Below, piece by piece: positions 23,597 to 32,877 of a stretch of DNA of 64,000 bases; position 1 is the first letter of the stretch; the number at the start of each line of letters is the position of its first letter. The notes beneath the pieces were generated by a model. That model saw only the letters and a list, made by a program, of their open reading frames with translations. It was not told the DNA's origin and did not search any database. This stretch comes from Roseivivax sp. THAF197b (GTDB taxonomy: Bacteria > Pseudomonadota > Alphaproteobacteria > Rhodobacterales > Rhodobacteraceae): assembly GCF_009363255.1 (NCBI RefSeq), contig NZ_CP045318.1:1216001-1280000 (forward strand), written 5' to 3'. The translations under genes and the position numbers were made by a program.

Positions 23597-24760
23597 ATGA
23601 AAATTGTTCATCTCATCACTTCCACGGGTGTGGGTGGTGCTCAAGTTATGTTACTCCGCTACCTTTCGTCATTGGGTCCACGCATTTCCGATCACACAGT
23701 CCTGTCCCTCATTGAAGATGGGTCAGTTGGCATCGCCATGCGCGACCTTGGTGTCGCGGTGGACACACTCGGGCTTTCGGCCGGGCAGATTACGCCCGCG
23801 GCCCTTCCGCAGCTTCGCAGTCGGCTGAGCGCGCTCGCGCCGGATGTGGTGCATGGCTGGATGTATCACGGCTGCCTGTCGAGTTGGGCGGCTTTGGCGG
23901 GGCGGCGCGCCCGGCGGCCAAGGCTGGTCTGGGGCATCCATCATTCCCTGCAGGATATCCGCAACGAAAAGCGGTCCAGCCGGGCGGTGATCCGGACCAT
24001 GGCCGCATTGTCCGGCCGTACCGACGCCATCACCTATTGCTCCGACACATCGCGCCGACAGCATGAGGCGATCGGCTTTGCGCCGGACAAGTCGGTGCTG
24101 ATCCCGAATGCGGTGAATGCAGAGCAGTTTCGCCCTGATCCTGCCGCGCACGCGCATCTGGCGGAGATCTGCGGCGTGCCGGAGGGGCGCCTTCTGATCG
24201 GCAATGTCGCCCGCAGCCATCCGATGAAGGACCATCCTTCGATGGTGCAGGCCTGCGCACAGCTTTTGCAGCAGGGGCATGATGTGCAAGCGGTCCTCAT
24301 CGGGGAGGGCCATGGCGACGGCCCGGCGCTTGCCGAGGCCAAAAAGCTGGGCATTGCGGATCGTGTGACGGCACTGGGGGTGCGCGACGATATCGCGGCG
24401 CTTGTTCCGGGGCTCGATGTCTTCCTTCTGTGCTCGGCCTGGGGGGAGGCCTTCCCGCTTGCCGTGACCGAAGCGATGGCGGCGGGCGTGCCCTGCGTCG
24501 TCACGGATGTGGGCGACTGCGCCGTGCTTGTCGGAGACACGGGGATTGTCGTGCCGCCGCAAGATCCCGCAGTACAGGCCGAAGCGGTCTCGCAACTCAT
24601 TTCATTGGGGCGTGAAGGACGTCAGGAACTGGGCGCAAAGGCCCGGGAACGCGTACAAAAATTTTATTCGACCGATATTTATCGCGATGAGCATGACAAG
24701 CTTTATCGCGCGGTTTCTTTTGGTGAGACGACCCAGACCAGGCAGTCTGTTTCCGCCTGA
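23597..24760 (+). CDS. GT4 family glycosyltransferase
   Basis: 387 residues, GT-B fold. The N-terminal domain starts IVHLITSTGVGGAQVMLLRY; the C-terminal domain has LLIGNVARSHPMKDH, then the nucleotide-sugar motif CSAWGEAFPLAVTEAMAAG with the conserved E-x7-E. It would add a sugar to the lipid-linked repeat unit at the inner face of the membrane. The first ~100 bp are AT-rich compared with the rest. It opens the plus-strand part of the locus. Donor and acceptor cannot be predicted. Confidence 0.92.
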   Translation: MKIVHLITSTGVGGAQVMLLRYLSSLGPRISDHTVLSLIEDGSVGIAMRDLGVAVDTLGLSAGQITPAALPQLRSRLSALAPDVVHGWMYHGCLSSWAALAGRRARRPRLVWGIHHSLQDIRNEKRSSRAVIRTMAALSGRTDAITYCSDTSRRQHEAIGFAPDKSVLIPNAVNAEQFRPDPAAHAHLAEICGVPEGRLLIGNVARSHPMKDHPSMVQACAQLLQQGHDVQAVLIGEGHGDGPALAEAKKLGIADRVTALGVRDDIAALVPGLDVFLLCSAWGEAFPLAVTEAMAAGVPCVVTDVGDCAVLVGDTGIVVPPQDPAVQAEAVSQLISLGREGRQELGAKARERVQKFYSTDIYRDEHDKLYRAVSFGETTQTRQSVSA

Positions 24761-24846
24761 TACGGTCTTTCCGGACCGGGGTGTCTGGGTCGGTTCGTGG
24801 TGACGAGTGACGACAAGCGATCCATTCTGATCGCTGAGGGGAAGTT

Positions 24847-26718
24847 ATGACATCGGCAAGACCAGTTTTAACCATGCCGGAACGGATTTCGGAAAGGCGG
24901 TTCGGGACGGAAGGCGTCTGGAGCCTATTGCGCAGGCATCTCTTGATGGGCCTGCTGATCGTCGCGAGCATTGTCGCGCTGACCTATGTCGTTCTGACGA
25001 ATGTGGACGAGCGGTATACGGCGAAATCCACCGTGGTGATGACCCTTTTCGACACGCGGGTCCGGTCGACGGATGTGCAGCTTGAAAGTTTCGAACTGAC
25101 CCGGACGATCATCGAGACGCAGATGGACGTCCTGCGCTCGCATGAATTCGCAGAGGAAGTGGCGACCGCGCTGGAGCTCTTCGACAATCTCGATTTCGTC
25201 GGGCCGCCGGCAGACGGAACCATTGAGACGCCCGAGATCCGCCAGGAGCGGGTGATCGACAAGCTTCTGGGCACGTATGACGTATACCGACAGGGCGAGA
25301 GCCTGGCCTTCTCGGTCGTCGCCACCTCGGGAAACCCGGAGATGGCGGCGGCGATCGCCAACCAGGTTTCGGACACGTTCATCGACATCTCGAGGCTGGA
25401 GCGGCGCGAAACGATCGAGGAATCCATCGCGTTCCTGCGCGACCGGGTGGAGAAGCTTGGGGAGGATCTGTCGCAATCCGAGCTCGAACTCGCGGATTTC
25501 ATCCGCAACAATGATCTTTACGACGAAAACCTCGTCGACCGGCTGCGCTCAGACCTTGAGCGTGCCTCTGCCGTGGTGGAAATCCTCGAAGCACGGCCGA
25601 GCGATCCTGCCGAACTGGCCGAACCGCGGCGGCAACTGGAAAATGCCGAGCAGGCGCTTTACGACCACACCCGCGCCGAGCTGACATTGATGCGCATGCA
25701 GCGCGCCATGGAGCTTCTGCGCACGAGCTATCAGACATCGATCGAGAAGCTGACGGAGTTCGAGACGCAGCTCGAATTCTCCAATCAGGGCGCGCGGCAG
25801 GTCTCGGTTGCGCGGATCCCGCTGGAGCCGTCCTGGCCGAACATCCCGGTGGCCCTCGTGGTCAGTGCGGTGGTCGGGTTCACGATCGCGTTCGTGATCG
25901 CCCTGCTTCTGGAAGGAATGAACAACAGGCTCTGGACCGAGGACGGCACCGTTCCGGTCAGCGGCGTGCCGAACCTGGGATATCTGCCGCGGATCAAGCG
26001 CAGGGGCCTGCTCTGGCGACGGCACGCGCCCGTCTGGTTCCTGGTGAACAACCCCTATTCCGCCTTCAGCGAGACGCTGCGGAGTTTCTTGACCTTGTGG
26101 TTCAATCGCCGCGAGAGGGCCAAGATCATCATGGTCGCCTCTGGCCTGCCCAATGAGGGCAAGTCGACCCTGACCGTGTCATTGGCGACCATGGCCGCGC
26201 GGGAAGGGATGCGGGTTCTGGTCCTCGATCTGGACAGTCATCGTCGGGGGTCCTCGAAGCTGGTGAATTACCAGACCTCGGCGAAGCCGATCAGCGAGGC
26301 GCTGACCGAAGATTTCGAGGCGGAGCCAGTGGTGGTCGATGGCCAGCCCATCGAGGGGCTCGAAATCCTGTCGCTGCAGACCCGCGCCAGCGCATCGCCG
26401 CAGCATCTGAAGAAGTGGCTCGACCGGCTGAACCGCAAACTGCGCGACAGCTACGATCTCGTGCTGGTCGACGTGCCGCCGGTCCTGATCATGGACGATG
26501 CCTGCCGGTTCGGACCGCTCGTGGAGGCGACGGTGGTGGTGGTCCGCTGGGGGCAGACCACGCAGACCGCGCTGTCCGACACGATGGAACGGCTGCAGCG
26601 GAACGGCATGAATGTCCTGGGGACGGTCATCAACGATGTGGATTTGCGCAAGCACCGGAAGCATGGCTACGGAGGTGCACCGCAATACTATGATTATGCC
26701 GCAAAATATTATCAGTAA
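24847..26718 (+). CDS. Wzc-like polysaccharide co-polymerase / BY-kinase
   Basis: 623 residues. Wzz domain: membrane helix ~31-54 (LLMGLLIVASIVALTYVVL), long periplasmic coiled-coil (~165-300), second helix ~335-358. The cytoplasmic BY-kinase part has Walker A GLPNEGKST (~433), Walker A' VLVLDLD (~458) and Walker B LVLVDVPPVLIMDD (~538). The tail ends in a tyrosine cluster, QYYDYAAKYYQ, for autophosphorylation. Such proteins control chain length and export through Wza. The Walker A' reads LDLDSHRRG where DADxR is common. Its 3' end overlaps the start chosen for the lyase gene. Confidence 0.95.
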   Translation: MTSARPVLTMPERISERRFGTEGVWSLLRRHLLMGLLIVASIVALTYVVLTNVDERYTAKSTVVMTLFDTRVRSTDVQLESFELTRTIIETQMDVLRSHEFAEEVATALELFDNLDFVGPPADGTIETPEIRQERVIDKLLGTYDVYRQGESLAFSVVATSGNPEMAAAIANQVSDTFIDISRLERRETIEESIAFLRDRVEKLGEDLSQSELELADFIRNNDLYDENLVDRLRSDLERASAVVEILEARPSDPAELAEPRRQLENAEQALYDHTRAELTLMRMQRAMELLRTSYQTSIEKLTEFETQLEFSNQGARQVSVARIPLEPSWPNIPVALVVSAVVGFTIAFVIALLLEGMNNRLWTEDGTVPVSGVPNLGYLPRIKRRGLLWRRHAPVWFLVNNPYSAFSETLRSFLTLWFNRRERAKIIMVASGLPNEGKSTLTVSLATMAAREGMRVLVLDLDSHRRGSSKLVNYQTSAKPISEALTEDFEAEPVVVDGQPIEGLEILSLQTRASASPQHLKKWLDRLNRKLRDSYDLVLVDVPPVLIMDDACRFGPLVEATVVVVRWGQTTQTALSDTMERLQRNGMNVLGTVINDVDLRKHRKHGYGGAPQYYDYAAKYYQ

Positions 26719-28111
26719 ACTCAAGCGCATGGGCATCGTGCTGGGCTTTGCACTGGCAGGGCACGGGGCCATCGCGTCCGAGCTGGTCTTCCCCGGCGCA
26801 GAGGGCTTCGGCGCGGGTGCCGTGGGCTGGCGGCAGGGGGAATTGCGCCTCGTCACGACGCTTGAGGATAGCGGGCCGGGATCCTTGCGGGACTGCGCCG
26901 AGAATGCGGGCACGCCGCGCATCTGTGGCTTTGCCGTGAGCGGCACGATCGATCTTGAGGGACCGATCCATGTGGGCTCCAACATCTATATCGCGGGGCA
27001 GACAGCGCCCGGTGATGGCGTGCAATTGCGCATCACGAACGGCGGTCACGGGCCGATCATCCTCAAGAATGTCTCGGATGTGGTCATCCGCCATCTGAAG
27101 CTGCGCCCCGGACCGAGCCCGGAGCCGTCACCGACCGTGGACGCCATCACGGTGGAGAATGCGCAGCGCGTCTTTCTGGGCAACCTGTCGATGGCATTCG
27201 CCACGGATGAGACCTTTAACATCCACGTCTCGGGGGCGACGGCGTCCGACATCACGCTGGCCGACAGCATCCTGGCCTACAGCCTCGACCGGTCGAACCA
27301 TCCCGAGGGCCGCCATTCCAAGGGCGCGCTGATCTGCTCTGATGAAGGGCAGGGCAATCGCTGCGGACGCATCACGCTGCTGCGCAACCTGTTCGCGCAT
27401 CACCGGGATCGGTCTCCGGACGTCAAGGCCACCGATATCGGTCCTGTCGAGGTCATCAACAACGTCTTTTACAATTCGATCAGCCAGTTCGGAGAGTTCT
27501 ACGACCTTCTGGGCAATGCCGACATCGCGTATCTCGGCAATCTCGCCCTTGCCGGGAAATCGACGATCCAGAAGACGCCGGAGGCGGTTCAGGTCTTCGA
27601 ATGGACGGATGGGGCCACCGTCCGCTTGCTGGCCAGCGATAACCTCGCCGGGGTCGCGAAGGGCTGCGACAGGCGCAATGTGCAGGTTCTAGATCGCGCC
27701 GCGGAAAGCGCGCTGGTCGCGCCGCCCGGATGGCCCGTCAGCGTAACGCCCATGCCCGCATCCGAGGTGTTGAACGCGGTGCTCGCGCGGGCGGGGGACC
27801 GGATCCAGGGGCGCCGCACGGCGGATGCGCTCGATGCGCGCGTCATCAAGGGGGTCCGCAACTGCCGTGGCAAGGTGATCAACCGGGTGGATCAGGTCGG
27901 CGGCTGGCCGGTCCTGGCCCCGGCCGATCCCGCAGAGACGCGCGACAGCGACAATGACGGTCTGCCCGATCTCTGGGAGGAGACCCGCGCGGCACTGGAC
28001 AGCGCGCGTGCCGACGATGTCTGGGCCATCGACCCGCAAAGCGGCATGAGCCATGTCGAGACCTGGCTTGCCCTCTCCGCTTCAGACGGGACCTGGGCCG
28101 ATGTGGATTGA
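26690..28111 (+). CDS. secreted pectate-lyase-like (PL1-type) polysaccharide lyase
   Basis: 473 residues. Signal peptide: basic ISKLKR then MGIVLGFALAGHGAIA, cleaved before SELVFPGAEGFG. The opening FPGAEGFGAGAVGW plus SGPGSLRDC and the SGTIDLEG / IYIAGQTAPGDGVQLRI strands are the right-handed beta-helix layout of pectate lyase-like enzymes. The C-terminus has a calcium-type DSDNDGLPDLWEE motif. It probably cleaves the locus's own polymer. Start choice is uncertain: GGAGG lies 14 nt before ATG 26690; ATG 26696 or 26729 also fit. Its frame overlaps wzc by 29 bp. Confidence 0.87.
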   Translation: MIMPQNIISKLKRMGIVLGFALAGHGAIASELVFPGAEGFGAGAVGWRQGELRLVTTLEDSGPGSLRDCAENAGTPRICGFAVSGTIDLEGPIHVGSNIYIAGQTAPGDGVQLRITNGGHGPIILKNVSDVVIRHLKLRPGPSPEPSPTVDAITVENAQRVFLGNLSMAFATDETFNIHVSGATASDITLADSILAYSLDRSNHPEGRHSKGALICSDEGQGNRCGRITLLRNLFAHHRDRSPDVKATDIGPVEVINNVFYNSISQFGEFYDLLGNADIAYLGNLALAGKSTIQKTPEAVQVFEWTDGATVRLLASDNLAGVAKGCDRRNVQVLDRAAESALVAPPGWPVSVTPMPASEVLNAVLARAGDRIQGRRTADALDARVIKGVRNCRGKVINRVDQVGGWPVLAPADPAETRDSDNDGLPDLWEETRAALDSARADDVWAIDPQSGMSHVETWLALSASDGTWADVD

Positions 28112-28138
28112 GCGGGTTTCGATATCGGGGGATGCGCC

Positions 28139-29506
28139 ATGAGCCGGGCGCGACAGGTCCCGGGCCTGCCCGGCGGGGTGCCGGGCGGAGCCGGGCATCG
28201 CGGCGCCTGGGGCCGCGCTTGGGACGGCGCTGACAGGCCCGCGCAGAGCCGTCGGGCCATGACGAGCGCTGCGGGTGTTCTGGTGGTCATCGCCGTGGCG
28301 CTGTCCCCGATGAGCTACTTCCGCTTGCAGGGGATCTATCTCACGGCCTCCGATGCGGCCACGATGCTGGCCTTCGTGCTGCTGCTGGCAACCGGACGGC
28401 TGCCTTTGTATTTCTTCGGAGCTGCCACCAGCTACTGGTATTTCTCCTTCCTGCTGTTCTGCGGCGGGCTTGCGCTGGGCTCGGTGGTCAATGGCGCGCC
28501 TGCAGCGCTGGCAAGCGTCTACCTGCAATATTTCTTCTCGCTCATCATTCTGCCCATGGTCATTGCCGGGCGGAGCTATCCGGAGATCGTCTCGCTGATA
28601 AAGGTCCTGATCGCGGCGCTCGTCGCGGTGATGCTGTTCGGAATCTACGTGGTTCATTTCGTGGATGAGCCGAGCATGCGGCTGGTCTCCGGCAGCGGGC
28701 GGCTGCGCTCCCTGATCGAGCGCGAAAACGAATGTGCCGCTTTGGGCGCGGTCGGCATGGTGTTCGTGCTGGGCCTCTATCTTCTGGGGCATCTGCGGAT
28801 CATCTGGTTGGTGATCAGCATGCCCGCACTCGGCTATGGCGTCCTGCTCACGGGCTCGAATTCGGGCCTGATCGTGAGCGTTCTGGGGACCTTGTCGATC
28901 GTGCTGCTCTGCGGGTCGAAGAAGCACGGCGTGATCACCCTGGCGATCATCCTGCTCTGCGCCGTGATTGCGCTGCAATTCGGCGAGGCGTTCCTGCCCG
29001 AGGTGTTCCAGAAACGGGTCATGAACGCGCTTGTCACGCAGGACGTCTCCGAGGCCGGAACGTTCGAGGACAGGGCCTACCTCTTGGGCGAGGCGCTGGA
29101 GACGGCGCGCCGGACGCTCGTGATCGGTCTGGGCGCCGATCAATACCGGGAGTTCAGCGCCCACGGCGCCCCGGTCCACAACGTCTATCTGCTGATCCTG
29201 ACCGAAGGCGGCGCGGTTTCCCTGTTCGGGCTGATCGGCCTGCAACTGACGGGCATTTTCGTGGCGGTCCAGGCCATGCGCGCCGACGGGTCGCGCAAGG
29301 TTGGCGCGGTGACGGTGACCTTGCTGCTGATCTTCGCGCTGATGCTGAACATGTTCCCCACCTTCTACGCGCGTTTCTGGAACGTGCCCGTGATCCTTGC
29401 CATCGCGCTGAGCGCATCCCGGCTGATGGCGCCGACAAAAACCTCGCCCCGGACAAGCCGACCAGATCCGCTGGGCGAACGTGCAATCAGGAGGTTGGAC
29501 CGGTGA
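28139..29506 (+). CDS. O-antigen ligase/Wzy-like polymerase
   Basis: 455 residues with about eleven membrane helices after a 40-residue polar N-terminus. The large loop late in the protein contains ALETARRTLVIGLGADQYRE and HGAPVHNVYLLILTEGGAVS, the R...G.G...H-N pattern of the O-antigen ligase/Wzy family. It would polymerise lipid-linked repeat units at the periplasmic face. GGGGGATGCGCC precedes ATG 28139. Its stop overlaps the next gene's GTG start. It lies between the lyase and the Wza-like gene. Confidence 0.86.
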   Translation: MSRARQVPGLPGGVPGGAGHRGAWGRAWDGADRPAQSRRAMTSAAGVLVVIAVALSPMSYFRLQGIYLTASDAATMLAFVLLLATGRLPLYFFGAATSYWYFSFLLFCGGLALGSVVNGAPAALASVYLQYFFSLIILPMVIAGRSYPEIVSLIKVLIAALVAVMLFGIYVVHFVDEPSMRLVSGSGRLRSLIERENECAALGAVGMVFVLGLYLLGHLRIIWLVISMPALGYGVLLTGSNSGLIVSVLGTLSIVLLCGSKKHGVITLAIILLCAVIALQFGEAFLPEVFQKRVMNALVTQDVSEAGTFEDRAYLLGEALETARRTLVIGLGADQYREFSAHGAPVHNVYLLILTEGGAVSLFGLIGLQLTGIFVAVQAMRADGSRKVGAVTVTLLLIFALMLNMFPTFYARFWNVPVILAIALSASRLMAPTKTSPRTSRPDPLGERAIRRLDR

Positions 29507-30729
29507 GGGCCGCCTGCATTCTTCTGACGCTTCTGGCGTCTCTTGCCCTTCCGCGCGGCGCCGATGCCCAGGCGGAGGAATACAAGCTGAACAAGCAGGA
29601 CCGCGTCCTGTTGCGGGTCATGCGCTGGGATCCCCTGAACGCGACCCATGTCCTTTGGCAGGGCGTCTCGGGGGAATTCACGCTGACGGAGGGCGGGGTA
29701 TTGCTCGTACCGCTTGTCGGGCAGATCGAGGCGGCGGGGCTCGAGGTCGGGGCGCTTGCGGACGAGTTGGAGCAGCGCCTGCAGCGAAGCGCCGGCCTCT
29801 CCGAGCCGCCCGACATCGCCGTCGAAGTGATCGGTCACCTGCCGGTCTACGTGCTGGGCGATGTGGCCGCGCCGGGGGCATATCCATTTCGGCCGGGCCT
29901 GTCCGGTGAACAGGCGCTCGCGCTCGCGGGCGGATTCCTGCGGGTGCCGACCGATCCCCTGAACAATGCTGGCGCCAATATGGGCGCGCTGCGCCTCTCT
30001 GGCGAAATCCGCCTGCTGGACGCGCAGCTTGCCGCGCTGGACGCGGAACGCGCCCGCTTCCTCTCCGATCTCGAAGGGCTGGAAGCGCAGGGGGATGACG
30101 CGGATACAGCACCTCTGCCTGACGGGCTTCAGGGCAAGATCCTGGCCTCGACGCGGGCCGCGCGGGAGGCCCAGGGCACCCAGATCGCGGAATTGGAGAC
30201 GGTTCTGCGCGGTCAGGTCGAACGGCTCGGCGCTCAGATCGCGCTCAGAACGGATCAGATCGAGGTCGTCCGCCAGGAGCTGGAAAGCGTGAGTTCGCTC
30301 AAGGAGCGGGGGCTTGCGGTGAACACCCGTGTGAGCGCGCTGACCAATTCGCTCAACGATCTGGAGGCCAAACGGCTGCAGCTCGAGATTGCGCGTCTGA
30401 CCGCCGAACAGCAGCTCAACCTGGCCGAACGGGACGCGCTGACCTTGGTGGGGGAAGCCCGCTCCGAAGGGTTGGAGCAGCTCAATCGGATCGAAAACGA
30501 TATCGTGAGACTGCGCACACAGCGTCAAACGGCCGCGACACTGTATGATGAAGCCATTGCAGCCGGACTGGTCAGCGAATCGAGCCTGGACGGAGAGCTG
30601 GTCACGCAATTCAGCGTGACGCGGGGCACGAGCCCCACGGCGAAAGAGATTGAACCGACGGGCGCATTACAGCCCGGAGACACGCTTTACGTGCGCCGCC
30701 AAAGACAGGTGGCACCGACGACCGAGTAA
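29503..30729 (+). CDS. Wza-like polysaccharide export protein
   Basis: 408 residues from GTG 29503, which overlaps the Wzy stop (GTGA) and follows AGGAGG by eight bases. A signal peptide (RAACILLTLLASLALPRGADA, no lipobox cysteine at the cleavage site) leads to a Poly_export domain (YKLNKQDRVLLRVMRWDP) and a SLBB-type segment (PVYVLGDVAAPGAYPFRPG). From ~155 to 365 it is coiled-coil with long Glu/Leu/Gln heptads, unusual for classical Wza. The lack of a lipobox and the coiled-coil insert resemble the EPS-type outer-membrane exporters of alphaproteobacteria. Confidence 0.87.
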   Translation: MRAACILLTLLASLALPRGADAQAEEYKLNKQDRVLLRVMRWDPLNATHVLWQGVSGEFTLTEGGVLLVPLVGQIEAAGLEVGALADELEQRLQRSAGLSEPPDIAVEVIGHLPVYVLGDVAAPGAYPFRPGLSGEQALALAGGFLRVPTDPLNNAGANMGALRLSGEIRLLDAQLAALDAERARFLSDLEGLEAQGDDADTAPLPDGLQGKILASTRAAREAQGTQIAELETVLRGQVERLGAQIALRTDQIEVVRQELESVSSLKERGLAVNTRVSALTNSLNDLEAKRLQLEIARLTAEQQLNLAERDALTLVGEARSEGLEQLNRIENDIVRLRTQRQTAATLYDEAIAAGLVSESSLDGELVTQFSVTRGTSPTAKEIEPTGALQPGDTLYVRRQRQVAPTTE

Positions 30730-30746
30730 TTTTGGAGTTCTGTGTT

Positions 30747-31937
30747 TTGTACCCAATTCGCATTTTTTTCCCTTTCGTTGGCGGGGACACATTCGGTGGA
30801 AGCCACGTCTCGGCGCTGAGCCTGGTGGCGGGCCTTGATCGCGCGCGCTTCGAGCCGATCATCGCCCTGCACCGCACGGAGGGTGCGCTGGGCGATTATG
30901 TGCACTCGCTCGGCCTCGAATACCGCCTGCTGACAGAGCCCGGCATCGTCGCGCCGAAATATTCCAGAAGCGTCGATGACGTGTCTTTTGCGCGTTACCT
31001 GACGCGTTCGGTGCCGAGGCTCGTGGCGATGCTGCGCGACATGCAGATCGACATCGTCCACACCAATGACGGGCGGATGCACGCGAACTGGGCGCTGCCC
31101 ACGAAACTGTCCGATGCGGCCTTCATCTGGCACCATCGGCAGGGACCGGAGGCGGCCGGGGTGAATCGGTTGGCGCCGATGCTGGCCGACCGGATCTTCT
31201 GCGTCTCGGAATTCTCGCAGCCGAAGAACCCGATCCGGTCAGTGGCGGACCGGTTGGAGGTGGTGCGCAGCCCGTTTGATTTTTCGCAGGCCCTGCCTGA
31301 TCGCAATGCCTGCCATGCCGACCTTTGTGCCGAACTCGACCTGCCGGAGAATGCCGTTCTTCTTGGGTATTTCGGCGTTCTGAACACCCGTAAGCGCCCC
31401 GATCACTTCGTGCGGGCGCTGGCACTCATCGCGGAGGCGCTGCCGGACCGGCCGGTGCATGGCCTGATCTTCGGCAAGGTCGAGGTGGCAGGGTCGGGCC
31501 TCGATGAAGAGTGCCGGGCATTGGCCGCATCCTTGGGCGTGGCCGACCGGCTGCATCTGATGGGCTACCGATCGCCCATCGAGGCTGCGATGGCCGCCAT
31601 GGACGTCATGCTTGTTCCGGCGCTCGAAGAGCCTTTCGGGCGCACATTGATCGAAGCGATGCATCTGGGCACGCCCGTGGTGGCCACCGAACATGGCGGC
31701 AATCCCGAAGCCATTCGCGACGGCGAGACGGGCTTTCTCGTCGATCCCTTCGATGCAGGGGCCTTCGTGGCACCCGTTCTGCGGTTGTTGCAGGAGCCGG
31801 GGCTTGCGGATGCGATTACCGCGCGTGCGCAGCGCCATGTGCATGAGACCCTGGGCACCGACAGCCACGTGGCGCAGGTCAGCCGGATTTACGAAGATGT
31901 TGTTTTAAGGAGTAAGCGCAATGTTAATGCAGCCTGA
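30747..31937 (+). CDS. GT4 family glycosyltransferase (TTG start)
   Basis: About 396 residues, GT-B fold. It opens YPIRIFFPFVGGDTFGGSHV and contains PALEEPFGRTLIEAMHLG with the E-x7-E donor motif. No ATG or GTG lies near the expected start. TTG 30747 is chosen because TTTTGGAG stands nine bases upstream and the product then starts like other GT4 enzymes; TTG 30732 would add five residues but lacks a ribosome site. It starts 17 bp after the Wza-like stop, and the sulfotransferase start overlaps its 3' end by 17 bp, so the three genes are cotranscribed. Confidence 0.88.
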   Translation: MYPIRIFFPFVGGDTFGGSHVSALSLVAGLDRARFEPIIALHRTEGALGDYVHSLGLEYRLLTEPGIVAPKYSRSVDDVSFARYLTRSVPRLVAMLRDMQIDIVHTNDGRMHANWALPTKLSDAAFIWHHRQGPEAAGVNRLAPMLADRIFCVSEFSQPKNPIRSVADRLEVVRSPFDFSQALPDRNACHADLCAELDLPENAVLLGYFGVLNTRKRPDHFVRALALIAEALPDRPVHGLIFGKVEVAGSGLDEECRALAASLGVADRLHLMGYRSPIEAAMAAMDVMLVPALEEPFGRTLIEAMHLGTPVVATEHGGNPEAIRDGETGFLVDPFDAGAFVAPVLRLLQEPGLADAITARAQRHVHETLGTDSHVAQVSRIYEDVVLRSKRNVNAA

Positions 31938-32778
31938 GACCAAAATTGATTTCCTGATTATCGGTGCCGCCAAATGCGCGACCACCTGGCTTCAGATGTC
32001 GCTCGCGGAGAACCCGAGCGTGTTCATGCCGGAACCGGAGCTGCACTACTTCTCGCGCGAATATCACAGGGGCAGCGATTGGTACCGGGCCCAGTTCGCG
32101 GAGGCCGGTGCCGCCACCATCATCGGCGAGAAATCCAATTCCTACCTGACGGAGGAGCCTTCGGCGGAGCGCATCGCGCATGATCTTCCGCACGTGAAAC
32201 TGATCGTTCAGCTGCGCGATCCGGTTCAGCGCGCCTACTCGTCCTATTGCATGCATCTGCGGCGCGGCGCCGTGACCAAGGATATCCGTCGCTACCTCGA
32301 TCCGGACAGAAAAGCCGACGGGGACCGCTTCCTCGATAGGGGGCTTTATGCCCATCACCTTCAGAAGTTCCGCGATCTGTTTGGCGATGATCGCATCCTG
32401 GTGCTGGATTTTGATCGGATCCGCCATGCCCCGGAAGCGCAGGCGCAGCTTGTGGCGGACCATATCGGGCTGGGTCAGGCGCTGGTACCGCCGGTGAAAG
32501 ACCGGGTGAAGGACAAGACGCAGGCGATCGTGCCGCCGGGCGTTCGCGGTGCGCTGGCCCCCATGCGCCGGGTGCTGGATCCGGTGCGTCATACCTGGCC
32601 CGTGCAGAGGTTGCGCAATCTCGTTGCAAACGAGGTGAGCTATCCTCCGCTTCCGCCGGATCTGGCCGCGAAGATGGCCGATTTCTTCCAGGCCGACTTG
32701 GCGGCCTTGCGGCAATTTGCGCCGCATGTGGGGAAAGGCTGGCCGACAGCGACGTCGCTCGAGCCGAGCTACGCATGA
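31921..32778 (+). CDS. sulfotransferase family protein
   Basis: 285 residues. The PAPS 5'-phosphosulfate loop is LIIGAAKCATTWLQ at residues ~12-26, and the 3'-phosphate-binding motif is QLRDPVQRAYSSYCMHLRRG around residue 99-118. These cytoplasmic enzymes move sulfate from PAPS to hydroxyls of sugars. In this operon the acceptor is probably the repeat unit, giving a sulfated polymer. ATG 31921 follows AAGGAGTAAGCGCA, inside the upstream gene. A terminator-like hairpin follows the gene. Confidence 0.92.
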   Translation: MLMQPETKIDFLIIGAAKCATTWLQMSLAENPSVFMPEPELHYFSREYHRGSDWYRAQFAEAGAATIIGEKSNSYLTEEPSAERIAHDLPHVKLIVQLRDPVQRAYSSYCMHLRRGAVTKDIRRYLDPDRKADGDRFLDRGLYAHHLQKFRDLFGDDRILVLDFDRIRHAPEAQAQLVADHIGLGQALVPPVKDRVKDKTQAIVPPGVRGALAPMRRVLDPVRHTWPVQRLRNLVANEVSYPPLPPDLAAKMADFFQADLAALRQFAPHVGKGWPTATSLEPSYA

Positions 32779-32838
32779 GGTTGTCCATCCGGGCAAGGCG
32801 CTGCCATCGACGGGATGCATCAGGGGCGTTCTGCGGGC

Positions 32839-32877
32839 GGCCATGCGCCTGCAAGCGCGGCCCTTCGATTTTTTTTT
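32839..32877 (+). terminator. probable Rho-independent terminator after the sulfotransferase
   Basis: GGCC-AT-GCGC, loop CTGCAA, GCGC-GGCC form a stem with a 2-nt bulge, followed after CTTCGA by nine consecutive T (32869-32877). It would end the wzc-to-sulfotransferase transcript. Confidence 0.6.
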
